From: Maribacter aquimaris
GTDB lineage: Bacteria > Bacteroidota > Bacteroidia > Flavobacteriales > Flavobacteriaceae
Length of the DNA: 64,000 nt
Direction of reading: 5' to 3'
NCBI RefSeq assembly: GCF_014596745.1
Contig: NZ_JABTCF010000003.1
Location: forward strand, 186,001-250,000
How positions within the stretch are numbered: position 1 is the first letter of the stretch; the number at the start of each line of letters is the position of its first letter. The position numbers and the translations under genes were made by a program. Below, piece after piece: positions 53,311 through 62,409 of this stretch. A model generated the notes under the pieces. It did not search any database. It worked only from the letters and a program-made list of their open reading frames with translations, and was not told where the DNA came from.

Positions 53311-54156
53311 CTAGATTTTATGTTCTTTAAGAATAATCGAATTATCTTCTATACCTAGATGATTTGCGATAATCGGGCATTTTGATTTCAATAAGAAAAA
53401 TACCTGTCTGTTACAATCAGATAATCCCTCGAAATTTCCCTGACCTTTACTTATAACAAGATCTGTTGTATTGAAAAGTTCGAGAAATTCAGGTGTGCTT
53501 TGATCAAGAATAATACCCGGAGACTCGCATCCCGAATCAATTAATTCTGCAACTTCGTCTAATCCGGAAGCAATAGCATCTTCCCAAGTAACATCATTTA
53601 TAATGGGAATGGCTCGTACAGCAAATTTTACTGGTTTTTTTAATTCTTTGATAAGTATTTTATCGAAAACCGATTCCCCTACATTGTCACCAATGTAAAG
53701 GATGCTCTTGGTTTTTTCCAATTGCTTTTTAAAAGCAGTATAGTCGAAAATTGCAAAATCCTGTTTCAGAATATTTTCTACATCGCTTACTATATCAAAT
53801 GCTCTGCTAACTCCCAAATCAATAATATTTCCAGCAATGGCAATTTTTATGGCCGTAAGAAGCTTGTCGTCAGAATTAGCCACTAGCTTTTCCAATTCAG
53901 GATAAATGGCTTTAGTTTCTTTAATATGTTGTTCTTTGATAGCTTTAAATGGGTCTTGAACTCCTGTAACTTCCCGTACAATACCATAAACCATCATTCC
54001 CGTTTCTGCAGGTGTGGCATTCATGGAAACGTTTTTTACCAATTCTCCTGTTTTATCGAGAATTTGTTTTATTTCTTTTTCATCAGTAGTAGCCAATCTT
54101 CCCGCACGCAATGCTTATTGCATAAAACAAGGAATACAATCAAGGTAAGTTTTCAT
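53311..54156 (-). CDS. DUF89/ARMT1-like protein interrupted by an in-frame stop at codon 14
   Basis: From ATG at 54156 the frame reads MKTYLDCIPCFMQ, then TAA at 54115-54117, then ALRAGRLATTDEKEIKQ and on to residue 281. The DUF89 family typically starts with a YxDCxPC..QALR-like segment, so the TAA most likely replaces CAA (Gln), a single C-to-T change. Downstream the DUF89 metal motif LYIGDNVGESVFD and VISKGQGNFEGL are intact. Without readthrough, translation could restart at the TTG at 54111, losing the CIPC motif. DUF89 proteins are metal-dependent phosphatases or methyltransferase-like; role here unknown. It may be a recent pseudogene or a sequencing error. Confidence 0.75.
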
Positions 54157-54160
54157 TATT

Positions 54161-54301
54161 TTATAATGTTAATTCAAATATATTTCCGGCTTTATCTTTA
54201 ACAAACAAGATATCAGCCTTATCAATTCGTTTATTTCTTATTACTGGATATTTGCTTTTCACACATTTAGCCGAAATACTTTCACGATCTTCTACTTCCA
54301 T
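54161..54301 (-). CDS. Small ORF (46 aa) directly upstream of the DUF89 gene
   Basis: MEVEDRESISAKCVKSKYPV to the end FELTL, stop 4 bp before the DUF89 ATG. The frame stays open further upstream (CSFHRDEKSFSHNCMEVEDR) without a start codon, to a TGA, and another frame there also looks coding. It is therefore either a small operon gene or the C-terminal stub of a broken larger gene. No family was recognised. Confidence 0.35.
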   Translation of the reverse strand: MEVEDRESISAKCVKSKYPVIRNKRIDKADILFVKDKAGNIFELTL

Positions 54302-54443
54302 ACAGTTATGGGAAAAACTTTTCTCGTCTCTATGGAATGAACAAATAATTCAAGAAGGATTATCGCCTTGCCCTTCTTATCCCGAAGTAAAAAGGAGTGT
54401 TTCATTATTGCTGTTTTAAAGTTGAAATAATATATGATTTAGA

Positions 54444-55316
54444 TCATTGAACAAGTTTCTTCAATTTGCTTCTATATTTTGAAGCGCTTTTCCCCGTAAT
54501 TTCTTTAAACATTTTATTAAAGTGGGAAAAACTGTTAAATCCACATTCGTAACATATATCTGTAATACTACTTTGGCTTTCCTGTAATAATTTAGTGGCA
54601 TGTACAACGCGATATTCATTAACCAATTTAGTAAATGTCTTTCCTGTTACTTTTTTAAAATATCTACAGAACGCAGGCACGGTCATACTTACCGCATCCG
54701 CAACTTCTTCTAAAGGTATCTGATTCTTAAAATTGCTATTTACATGTTTATAAATAATATCGATTTTTGCTGTATCCTGCGGTTCCACTTCAAAATTAAA
54801 CCCTTCCGGATTTAGAATTCTGTAATCATCAGATAAGGCCAATTCATGAAGAACATCTAAAAACTTTATACATCTATCATATCCATCCCAATTTATTAAA
54901 TCCTCGATTTTTGGTCCAATTTCCCTTTTTATCTTTGGATTGAACAATAGTCCTTTTTTTGCTCTCTCAAAAAGTCTATTGATATCTTTCATTTGTGGGA
55001 GGCTAAAAAACGTTTCCCCTAAAAATTCCTTCTTAAATTGAATAATGGTTTCTTTTCCATTATTTATCATTCCATCCGTAAATCCTTTATGCGGTAAATT
55101 CGAGCCTATTAAGAGCAGCTGGCTATTGTTAAAATAAGATATATGATTTCCTACATGTCTCTTTCCATATCCTTTATTGACGTAATGTAATTCCAATTCT
55201 GGATGAAAGTGCCAAAAGGCGGTCTTACTATCCAATCGTTCGGTACGTTGCACTATCAGAATTGAATTTTCAAATTCTGCATTTAATTTTTTATAAATCG
55301 GCTTTTTTATAATCAT
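54444..55316 (-). CDS. AraC-family regulator with cupin-like domain (second)
   Basis: 290 residues. N-terminal cupin-like half (AFWHFHPELELHYVNKGYG, LLLIGSNLPHKG) and C-terminal AraC HTH pair (IPLEEVADAVSMTVPAFCRYF and SSITDICYECGFNSFSHFNK). It is clearly paralogous to the AraC gene at 15.1-16.0 kb, matching in both halves. It has a TANNTTTG promoter candidate and is divergent from a small secreted protein gene that it may control. Ligand unknown. Confidence 0.9.
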   Translation of the reverse strand: MIIKKPIYKKLNAEFENSILIVQRTERLDSKTAFWHFHPELELHYVNKGYGKRHVGNHISYFNNSQLLLIGSNLPHKGFTDGMINNGKETIIQFKKEFLGETFFSLPQMKDINRLFERAKKGLLFNPKIKREIGPKIEDLINWDGYDRCIKFLDVLHELALSDDYRILNPEGFNFEVEPQDTAKIDIIYKHVNSNFKNQIPLEEVADAVSMTVPAFCRYFKKVTGKTFTKLVNEYRVVHATKLLQESQSSITDICYECGFNSFSHFNKMFKEITGKSASKYRSKLKKLVQ

Positions 55317-55332
55317 AACCGAAAATTATACT

Positions 55333-55340
55333 CAAAGGTA
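55333..55340 (-). promoter_or_regulatory. Promoter -7 box for the second AraC gene
   Basis: On the minus strand TACCTTTG fits TANNTTTG, 17 bp upstream of the ATG. The nearest TTG on that strand is 24 bp away, slightly longer than usual. Confidence 0.5.
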
Positions 55341-55481
55341 ATATCTTCTTGGGAGATAATTATACAAATTCAACTCAATTATATTTTATATTATCCTTTT
55401 TTAAAGCTGAAATGATACATGCAGGTTAATTTAGAATAGAATGTGGTCAATCCTGATGTTTTCCAACATTCAAATCCCTCC

Positions 55482-55489
55482 TAACTTTG
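55482..55489 (+). promoter_or_regulatory. Promoter -7 box for the small secreted protein gene
   Basis: TAACTTTG fits TANNTTTG, 29 bp upstream of the ATG. The -33 position holds GTTTTCC without a clear TTG. Confidence 0.5.
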
Positions 55490-55517
55490 TACTATAATTA
55501 ATTTAAATATTCACACA

Positions 55518-56105
55518 ATGAAAAATTTAATTAAAAACAGTTTAGTATTCATAGTTATGTTTACTACTTTCCTTGTAAACGCAAATTCAACTGTAAATAC
55601 TTTTAATGATGACCCAAAAACGACGTTAACATTAATCAATGTTAAACAGGGAAATAAACTCTTCGTTAAAGATGCTTTCGGAATTACCCTTTATAGCGAA
55701 ACGATTCAGAATTCCGGAGATTATATTAAAGCATTCGATTTAACCAAACTTCCGGATGGCGATTACTTTTTTGAATTAGTTAAGGACTTAAAAATTAAAA
55801 CCATCCCTTTTACTATTAAAGCAACTGTTGCTGATATTAAAAAAGAAAACGAAAAAAATGAACTCAGACCATTTGTAAAGTCTGAAGGAAATCTGGTATA
55901 TATCTCTAGCCCATGTTCAAATAAACGCCCTTTGGAAATCAATATATATTTTGATGATAATGGTTTTAAATTAATACATTCTGAAACGATAGAAAATACT
56001 CAGAACGTTAATAGAATGTATAGTTTAAACAAAACTGAAAGGGGAAATTACAAAATAGAAACTAAAATTGAGGGAAGAACTTTCGTTGATTACATGAAAC
56101 TATAG
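55518..56105 (+). CDS. Small secreted protein with two Ig-like repeats
   Basis: 195 residues with a signal peptide (MKNLIKNSLVFIVMFTTFLVNA). Two similar beta-rich repeats follow: TLINVKQGNKLFVKDAFG to TIPFTI (about 37-105) and LVYISSPCSNKRPLEINIYF to the end (about 128-195), each with a SETIxN motif and a GxYxxE turn. This kind of secreted fibronectin/Ig-like domain is common in Flavobacteriia, with no defined function. There is no T9SS sorting tail. It is divergent from the AraC gene and ends in a terminator. Confidence 0.8.
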   Translation: MKNLIKNSLVFIVMFTTFLVNANSTVNTFNDDPKTTLTLINVKQGNKLFVKDAFGITLYSETIQNSGDYIKAFDLTKLPDGDYFFELVKDLKIKTIPFTIKATVADIKKENEKNELRPFVKSEGNLVYISSPCSNKRPLEINIYFDDNGFKLIHSETIENTQNVNRMYSLNKTERGNYKIETKIEGRTFVDYMKL

Positions 56106-56129
56106 TTCGAAAAAAATGGTTCATTAAAC

Positions 56130-56170
56130 AGTCATGGTCGGAAGAAATAACCCTCTGACCATGACTTTCA
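56130..56170 (+). terminator. Terminator after the small secreted protein gene
   Basis: AGTCATGGTC (56130-56139) pairs with GACCATGACT (56157-56166) around a 17-nt loop, followed by TTCAAT. It lies 25 bp after the stop codon. Confidence 0.65.
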
Positions 56171-56720
56171 ATATGGTCCCTGTTTCTATTTAAAAATAGT
56201 TGGGGAATTCTATTTTACACGCATATACATTAAGCATAAACTTATGATGTTAATCCGAAAATAAGAGTAACACCATACTACCAGTCAATAAAATCCTTGT
56301 CTCTTACCCCATGGGAAATCAAAAAGCATCCAATTAGTGTAAACACCTTGTGTGTTTCAATGTATTTCTTGTTTCCCTTAAAAGGGGGTATTATCGAAAC
56401 TACTATTGGAGACCATGTTCGGGGTATACGGATCGAAGATTCCTTATTTTGGCAAAGTGGTCTTGTTTAACGGTCATTAGAGGTTGTGGTTATCCAAAAC
56501 AAAGGATGTAATTATATAAGAAGTTGTCTCATTAAAAAAGACCCCTATATACAGAAACAAGGAGTGGCGCACATTATTTTAAGCAGACCGCAATCAAAAT
56601 GTGCCCCATAATTTGTGGCAGGGAACAAATACTAAAATTTGTTCTGCATACTGTAGTTAGCAAGTAATTCTATGGGAAAGTATCAATCGATTTTGATTAT
56701 CGCATAAAATATAGTATTTG
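56171..56720. other. 550-bp spacer, no gene seen
   Basis: No frame on either strand looks coding and no terminal repeat of an insertion sequence could be confirmed. The segment may contain decayed DNA. Confidence 0.3.
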
Positions 56721-56760
56721 AAAAAAGGCTTTCTTAGGGCGGAATTAGCCCAAAGAGCCA
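56721..56760 (-). terminator. Terminator of the universal-stress operon
   Basis: On the minus strand GGCTCTTTGGGC pairs imperfectly with GCCCTAAGAAAGCC, followed by T6. It lies about 55 bp past the stop codon of the small membrane protein. Confidence 0.8.
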
Positions 56761-56813
56761 ATTTACATATAATGTATATTGAAATGATCGAAAGTACTGA
56801 AACGATGAAGTAA

Positions 56814-57107
56814 CTAGATCTTGATTAAAAAATCCGGGCAGTAAAATGGAATTACAAAAAATACGAACAATAAAAATAGGACTGCCCAAAGTGCCCACAT
56901 TAATATAGGGTAAACAATAAGATTACCCTTCGATGTAGGCCTTAGCGAATGTGCAATAAGTCCATGTATTCCAAAACTAAAAAGAAGAAAGGTTAGGCTC
57001 GACATTATAACAGAAAACACCTTGGAATGAGCATCTTTTGAAATAAAAAAATAAATCCCTAATACGACAGATATTGCTATTACTATTCTAAATATCCTTC
57101 TTCCCAT
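56814..57107 (-). CDS. Small membrane protein, unknown
   Basis: 97 residues with three hydrophobic segments (about 6-22, 32-52 and 65-90). No family was recognised. Its start is 11 bp after the stop of the universal-stress gene and a terminator follows it, so it shares that operon and its upstream control sites. A membrane role in stress or low oxygen is only inferred from this. Confidence 0.7.
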   Translation of the reverse strand: MGRRIFRIVIAISVVLGIYFFISKDAHSKVFSVIMSSLTFLLFSFGIHGLIAHSLRPTSKGNLIVYPILMWALWAVLFLLFVFFVIPFYCPDFLIKI

Positions 57108-57118
57108 TTCAATTCGAT

Positions 57119-57994
57119 TTAAAGTGGTTGGTTAAAATAAAATAATTGATGGTTAGCCCCTCTAAAACTTAAGAGTGGAACCCTACCATAAGATTCCATT
57201 TTTTTGACAAGATCCCGATGGAACCATTTTTTTATGATGCTTTTATGCTCTCTTTCCAGCATAACCATCAAATCTGCATTCTTATCTCCGAGATAGATTC
57301 TAAGGGCATCAAAAACATCCTCGGCAAACAATAGCTCAAAATGAATGCGCTTATAAGTTACTTTCTTGTGCAGCATCTTTTTGAACCATTTCATTTGTAT
57401 CTCTCCCTTATATTCTTCCTTTGTGGAGATATGAACGACTTTTATTTCAGCATCGAGTTGTTCAGCCATTTCAGCTAATTTTCGAATGGCATACACATCC
57501 TCTTCCTCGAAATCCGTGGCATAAACGATAGTTTTAATCGGAGCATGACTTACATCCGCCGGAATGGACAAAATGGGGCAGGGCGCTTTTTCAATAAGAT
57601 GCTTTGTGGTGCTTCCCATAATCATTTCGCGCAGTACGCTACCACCTTTTATACCAATGACGATCAAATAGGCATGCCATTCATCGGCTACCGAAATAAT
57701 ACCCTTTACAACAGACTTATTTTCTACCGCCTCTAGCTGTATTTTCGGATTCTCCCAATTGCGGCCCAAATGTTCTTCACAGAATTGCTCCAATTTGGAA
57801 CGGTGCGTTGTAAAAGCATCTTTCTCTAATTGTGGGAAAGGTTCTGAAAGCATCTCCGTTCCCAAGACAGTAGGATAATCAAATACATGGGTAACTACCA
57901 AACGGGTACCTATCTGGTTTAACATTTCACGGGCATATTTTAAGGCGGCCACGGAATTCCCGGAATAATCTGTGGCGTATAGAATTGTTTTCAC
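57119..57994 (-). CDS. Universal stress protein with two Usp domains
   Basis: 291 residues in two UspA-like halves. The first starts MKTILYATDYSGNSVAALKY and carries the ATP-binding G-x2-G-x9-G-S motif in VIGIKGGSVLREMIMGSTTK. The second starts TIVYATDFEEEDVYAIRKLA and has a weaker end without the full glycine motif. Tandem Usp proteins are common in Bacteroidota and tied to hypoxia, starvation or membrane stress. Two palindromes ATGAC-N4-GTCAT lie 51 and 83 bp upstream of its start, which suggests control by a Crp/Fnr-type regulator. Confidence 0.92.
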   Translation of the reverse strand: MKTILYATDYSGNSVAALKYAREMLNQIGTRLVVTHVFDYPTVLGTEMLSEPFPQLEKDAFTTHRSKLEQFCEEHLGRNWENPKIQLEAVENKSVVKGIISVADEWHAYLIVIGIKGGSVLREMIMGSTTKHLIEKAPCPILSIPADVSHAPIKTIVYATDFEEEDVYAIRKLAEMAEQLDAEIKVVHISTKEEYKGEIQMKWFKKMLHKKVTYKRIHFELLFAEDVFDALRIYLGDKNADLMVMLEREHKSIIKKWFHRDLVKKMESYGRVPLLSFRGANHQLFYFNQPL

Positions 57995-58044
57995 GCTTAG
58001 ATTTTAATTTGTATTAAAAATATAACTCTATAGGGAAAATAGAA

Positions 58045-58090
58045 ATGACCTATGTCATCCAACCTTCTAAACCATAATGACCCATGTCAT
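58045..58090. promoter_or_regulatory. Two palindromic sites ATGAC-N4-GTCAT, 32 bp apart
   Basis: Site 1 is ATGACCTATGTCAT (58045-58058), site 2 is ATGACCCATGTCAT (58077-58090). They are identical but for one base, the spacing equals about three helical turns, and both precede the universal-stress gene. The 14-bp dyad with a 4-bp centre is the shape of Crp/Fnr-family operators. Confidence 0.6.
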
Positions 58091-58135
58091 TTTTTCTAGC
58101 CAGCAGCGGTTATTTGAAGATTTTTAAAGAAGGGG

Positions 58136-59266
58136 CTATTGCTGATTGTACATTTCAGTATACAAATTTGGCGATGACTTTATATATTTCGGCTTAGATG
58201 TTATTGCCTTCCATCTTTTGCTAATCGTATCACTTAATTGTAATCGGGCATCTACATTTTTGAAGGTTGGATTATCTAGCCACATTGGGTGAGAATTCCA
58301 ATGACAATTAATATAATGAACCGCTTTTACTACATCTGGATTATCATCAATAGTTTTAAAGAATGGAACAAACCACTCTTTCCAGGCCATTTCGGCCTGT
58401 TCTGGTATATTAAGTTTCATTTCTTTGGTAAGCCCTTGATTTTCTTCTGGATCATTAATCAAATCTGAACTTGTTGGTGTTGCCTCCGCAATAAAAACAG
58501 GTTTTCCCTTTTTACGTGCAAATGGAATCATTTTTTGTTTTTTCCAACCGTTAAAGAAAGATATCCCAAGCCAGTCTACATAATCGTCGCCAGGATACCA
58601 ATTTTCCAAATGTTCCTCATCGGGGGCCATTTTACCGGCAGACTGCCAAACATAAGCTGTATTGTTAACCCCCTTAGCACGAAGTAAATCCACTATTCTC
58701 CTATAGGCAGCGATTGTGCTCTTGCGGTCATAATGATTCCATGGATCGCCGTCAAATTCGTAGGCTATTCTCAAGAAAACAGGCCGCTTGCCTAAAGAAA
58801 GTAAAAAATCTCCTAATTGATCAATATACTTATCATGGGTACCGTCAGCGACTTTTTCTTCATGGTTTACGAATTGGAGTCCGATTGCCAATGCCATATC
58901 CTTGTAATCCTCATCTTCCAACTGTAGCGTTGCATTGTAATCGTTATCTCCCCAATCGTGCGTTTCGTACAAACCATCGAGCCCTTCTTGAATTCTGCCA
59001 AACGATTCTTCACCTGGGTTGATATTGGTGTAGGTAGTCCAACCTGCTGGTGTATCAAAATGATCTAAGTAACCGTCATTATACTCCTCTAATCCTCCGA
59101 CAGCTTCCAATTCTTGGCCTACAAAAAGTAAAACCTCACCATCTTTAGGTTCAAATTTTGCAAGTTTTCTTTTTGTGGGTTCTTGTTTTTCAGCTTTGTT
59201 TGGAGCTTTCGCTTTTTCACCACAAGATGTGATGATAACAAGTAATAGAAGTACTATTTGTTTCAT
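58136..59266 (-). CDS. GH26-like lipoprotein endo-glycanase, possibly beta-1,3-xylanase or mannanase
   Basis: 376 residues with lipobox TSC (Cys15) and a linker rich in Lys/Glu. Clan GH-A signatures fit GH26: RIAYEFDGDPWNHYD with acid/base Glu170 and PVFIAEATPTS with nucleophile Glu261; YVWQSAG and YPGDDYVDWLGISFFNGW are also GH26-like. GH26 contains mannanases, beta-1,3-xylanases and lichenases. The neighbouring GH43, xylose-type MFS transporter and Gfo/Idh oxidoreductase favour a xylan substrate. It is the last gene of the operon, 6 bp after GH43, and is likely surface-bound. Confidence 0.75.
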   Translation of the reverse strand: MKQIVLLLLVIITSCGEKAKAPNKAEKQEPTKRKLAKFEPKDGEVLLFVGQELEAVGGLEEYNDGYLDHFDTPAGWTTYTNINPGEESFGRIQEGLDGLYETHDWGDNDYNATLQLEDEDYKDMALAIGLQFVNHEEKVADGTHDKYIDQLGDFLLSLGKRPVFLRIAYEFDGDPWNHYDRKSTIAAYRRIVDLLRAKGVNNTAYVWQSAGKMAPDEEHLENWYPGDDYVDWLGISFFNGWKKQKMIPFARKKGKPVFIAEATPTSSDLINDPEENQGLTKEMKLNIPEQAEMAWKEWFVPFFKTIDDNPDVVKAVHYINCHWNSHPMWLDNPTFKNVDARLQLSDTISKRWKAITSKPKYIKSSPNLYTEMYNQQ

Positions 59267-59272
59267 ATTATT

Positions 59273-60865
59273 TTAGTGTGATATTTCATTATAATCGAAC
59301 CATTCAAAATCGGCATGCAATTTATTATATGCTAAATCTTGGCAGCAAATTCCCACGAACGAACCCGTAAATGCCGGTCGATATCTTTGGCTACCCTTCT
59401 GCACGTAGTCATCAGAGAGAATACTGGCATCTAATACCGTACCTAGTGTTTGTGCTTTTTCCCCCTCTTTGGTACTGAAATAAAATTGAAGGCTATCATT
59501 GTACATGATTCCTTTTATAATCACCGAATCAAAATCCGTCACGTCAACTAGCTCTTCTTGTGAAATTTGCGTAAAATTATCCATCGAAAAGATAGACAGG
59601 TATTTTTTTTCACCAGTGTAGTTAGCCGTTATACACGCATAATGATAATGACCTGTATTATAATAGAATACAAGGCCAGCCATTTGTTGAAATGTATTGG
59701 GACGAAATTCAATTTTTGTACTTACTTCAACATTGAAGCTTTGAATACGACGGGCTATAATACTTTGATTGTGCGTTGAACTAAGTGATTCTTTACCGTA
59801 GAGTCGCAAAAAGCCCTCTCTTTGGGATAAGGAGCACCAATGTTCTGTTATAGGAATTCGTAACGACTGAAAATGTATATCAAGTGCCGTATTATCAAAG
59901 GTGGTTTTGGTTTTTGACAATGTATGACCATGCCCCACTAGCTTAGGTGCAGGTACTTCCGAGTTAGGAACTTTTGTGCCATTTTTCAAATAAGGCCATT
60001 GGTCTCGCCATACGATCTCTTCAATCCCCGTTTCTCGACCTAAGGTGCATCTGCCAAGAGTAGATAATGGTCTACTTACCAGAAAGACGGCATACCAATC
60101 GCCATTTTGGGTTTGAACAAAATCACCATGTCCAGATTTTTGTAGCTTATTTTCAGGATTTTCTTTCGTTGAGATAACAGGGTTATCAGGATGATACTCA
60201 TAAGGACCGAAAATAGTCTTGCTTCGAGCTACTGAAAGCGCGTGATTGTATTCTGTACCGCCTTCTGCCAAAATTAGATAATAGTAACCATTCTTTTGAA
60301 ATATATGAGGGCCTTCACTTAAACCCAAACTACTTCCGTTGGTTAGAAAATGTACTTTCCCGATAAGTTGCTTTTCCTTGGGTGAATATTCCTGCATTTC
60401 AATCCCTCCAAAAAACTTTCCTTTTCTATGGTCTACTAACATATTTAGAAACCATTTTTTTCCGTTGCTGTCGTGAAATAAAGAACCGTCGAATCCTCTT
60501 GATGATAAATAAATCGGATCACTCCATGGGCCATTTATATCAGAAGCTGTTACCAAATAATTAGGGGTGTCTTTCCAGACGCCATCGAATGAACGCACGT
60601 TACTGTACACCAAATAGAAAATCCCATTATCGTAGGATAAGCAAGGTGCCCAAACACCACAAGAATCAGGACAACCCTTTAAATCCAATTGCGAAAGACG
60701 ATTCAATGGCCTACCGATGAGTTGCCAATTTTTTAAATCTGTGGAATGATGAATTTGAACCCCTGGAAACCATTCAAAGGTAGATGTTGCAATGTAGTAG
60801 TCATCGTTGACTCTAATAATTGATGGGTCAGGGTTAAAACCTCGTAAAATTGGGTTTTCAATCAT
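59273..60865 (-). CDS. GH43 family beta-xylosidase-like enzyme
   Basis: 530 residues, no signal peptide, so cytoplasmic. The five-bladed propeller has base Asp13 in NPDPSIIR, pKa-modulating Asp126 in GFDGSLF and acid Glu184 in LSEGPHIF. The C-terminal third is a beta-sandwich of the GH43_C2 type (HWCSLSQREGFLRLYG, RRIQSFNVEVSTKIEF). The arrangement is that of XynB-type beta-xylosidases. It would split xylo-oligosaccharides imported by the adjoining transporter. It starts 3 bp after the MFS stop codon. Confidence 0.93.
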   Translation of the reverse strand: MIENPILRGFNPDPSIIRVNDDYYIATSTFEWFPGVQIHHSTDLKNWQLIGRPLNRLSQLDLKGCPDSCGVWAPCLSYDNGIFYLVYSNVRSFDGVWKDTPNYLVTASDINGPWSDPIYLSSRGFDGSLFHDSNGKKWFLNMLVDHRKGKFFGGIEMQEYSPKEKQLIGKVHFLTNGSSLGLSEGPHIFQKNGYYYLILAEGGTEYNHALSVARSKTIFGPYEYHPDNPVISTKENPENKLQKSGHGDFVQTQNGDWYAVFLVSRPLSTLGRCTLGRETGIEEIVWRDQWPYLKNGTKVPNSEVPAPKLVGHGHTLSKTKTTFDNTALDIHFQSLRIPITEHWCSLSQREGFLRLYGKESLSSTHNQSIIARRIQSFNVEVSTKIEFRPNTFQQMAGLVFYYNTGHYHYACITANYTGEKKYLSIFSMDNFTQISQEELVDVTDFDSVIIKGIMYNDSLQFYFSTKEGEKAQTLGTVLDASILSDDYVQKGSQRYRPAFTGSFVGICCQDLAYNKLHADFEWFDYNEISH

Positions 60866-60868
60866 AAC

Positions 60869-62404
60869 TTAACTTTGGACCAGTTCTTTTTCTAATTCTT
60901 CTAATGATTTTCCTTTAGTTTCCGGCAAGATTTTAAGTAAAATGAAAAATCCGATGAGTGCTATGACTCCGAAAATTAAGAACGTCATCGTACTTCCTAA
61001 GTTGTCAAGTTCCCAAGGAAACACTTGTTGCACGCCCCAGCTTATGAAAGAATTTACAAAACCGAGACTACCGATAGCCAAGCCGCGATAGGCGTTAGGA
61101 TATAGTTCAGATAGCATAACCCACATTACGGGGCCTAGAGAAAATGCAAAACACGCTATAAAACCAAGTATACCAAATAAAACCAAATTTGCATTCATAT
61201 CTGTCGCCTTCTCTAGAATAGCGCCCTCAAATTTTTGATATTCTTGGTTTCCGATAGCTTGCTTAACGTCACTTTTAAAGGTGACATCACTGGTGTAATC
61301 CTTAGTTGCCAGTGGCATCAACTTCTGCCCATCAAGACCTTCGAAAGAACCAATTTCCGATTCGGTCAATTGGTAGGTTGCATTATTAAAACCATATGCG
61401 CATACGAGTAGGCTTATTGAAATACCGGCAATACCTACCAACAATAACGGTCTTCTTCCTACTCTATCGATTAGAAAAATGGCCAAGACGGTAAAAACCA
61501 CGGTGGTAAGACTCAATAATATTCCAGATTTAAAAGCTGCTCCGGTACCAATACCCGTTTGCTTAAAAATCGAGGTTGCATAGAAATAAATAGCATTTAT
61601 ACCTGTAATTTGTTGTAAAACAGCTAGAACCAAACCTACAATAATTATAAAACGCAGCGCTGGTTTAAATAAATCAGAAAGCTTAACCTTATTCTGGTTT
61701 CTATTTTGATGCAGGCTTGCTTTTATTGCACTAATTTCTTCGGTTGCCAATTGCTCGTCATGAAGGCTATACATCACTTGCTTTGCTTCTTCTTCCCTAT
61801 TATTCAAAAACAACCATCTCGGACTTTTAGGAACAAAAAAAAGCAAAATGAAATAAAGAATCGCCGGAATAATTTCGACACCGAGCATCCAACGCCACAC
61901 GTTCGCATCGTTTAAAAAACTACTTCCACTCTCATTAAAAGCATTAAAATAGTAATTGCTTAAAAACGCGGCGAAAAAGCCAAGAACGATATTCAGCTGT
62001 TGTATCGAAACGAGCTTGCCTCTATTTTTACCTGTAGAAATCTCCGCTATATAAGTGGGCGCCAAAATTAAGGCCGCTCCGAATGCTAAACCGCCTAACA
62101 TTCTGGCCATGTAGAGCATTTCATAGGAAATTGAATACGCCGAAAGCAATGCTGATAACACATAGCTTATGGCTACATATAACAGTAACTTTTTCCTACC
62201 GAAAAAATCGCTTAGCCTGCCTGCCAATAACATCGCAAACATGGCTGCAAAGGAAGGCGAACTTACGACCCAACCCGATTGTAATGCGTCTAAGTTATAC
62301 TCTGGGTTAACATATGACATTACTCCTGATATGATACCTGCATCAAAACCGAATAAGAATCCGCCTAATGAAACCACAAAAGCAATAAATATCGATTTTT
62401 TCAT
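60869..62404 (-). CDS. MFS sugar-porter family transporter (XylE-like)
   Basis: 511 residues with 12 hydrophobic segments. Sugar-porter motifs: GFLFGFDAGIISGV, AGRLSDFFGRKKLLL, PKSPRWLFL, QQITGINAIYFYA, FLIDRVGRRPLLL and PETKGKSLEELE. A polar insert of about 60 residues (roughly 345-405) lies between two helices of the C-terminal half, as often seen in Bacteroidota members. It would import xylose or xylo-oligosaccharides by proton symport. It lies between the oxidoreductase and GH43 genes with gaps under 6 bp. Confidence 0.93.
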   Translation of the reverse strand: MKKSIFIAFVVSLGGFLFGFDAGIISGVMSYVNPEYNLDALQSGWVVSSPSFAAMFAMLLAGRLSDFFGRKKLLLYVAISYVLSALLSAYSISYEMLYMARMLGGLAFGAALILAPTYIAEISTGKNRGKLVSIQQLNIVLGFFAAFLSNYYFNAFNESGSSFLNDANVWRWMLGVEIIPAILYFILLFFVPKSPRWLFLNNREEEAKQVMYSLHDEQLATEEISAIKASLHQNRNQNKVKLSDLFKPALRFIIIVGLVLAVLQQITGINAIYFYATSIFKQTGIGTGAAFKSGILLSLTTVVFTVLAIFLIDRVGRRPLLLVGIAGISISLLVCAYGFNNATYQLTESEIGSFEGLDGQKLMPLATKDYTSDVTFKSDVKQAIGNQEYQKFEGAILEKATDMNANLVLFGILGFIACFAFSLGPVMWVMLSELYPNAYRGLAIGSLGFVNSFISWGVQQVFPWELDNLGSTMTFLIFGVIALIGFFILLKILPETKGKSLEELEKELVQS

Positions 62405-62409
62405 ATGTT

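Noticed and set aside
56171-56720. Remnant insertion sequence in the 550-bp spacer
   Set aside because: A stretch near 56520 recalls IS ends, but no inverted pair, target duplication or transposase piece could be found.
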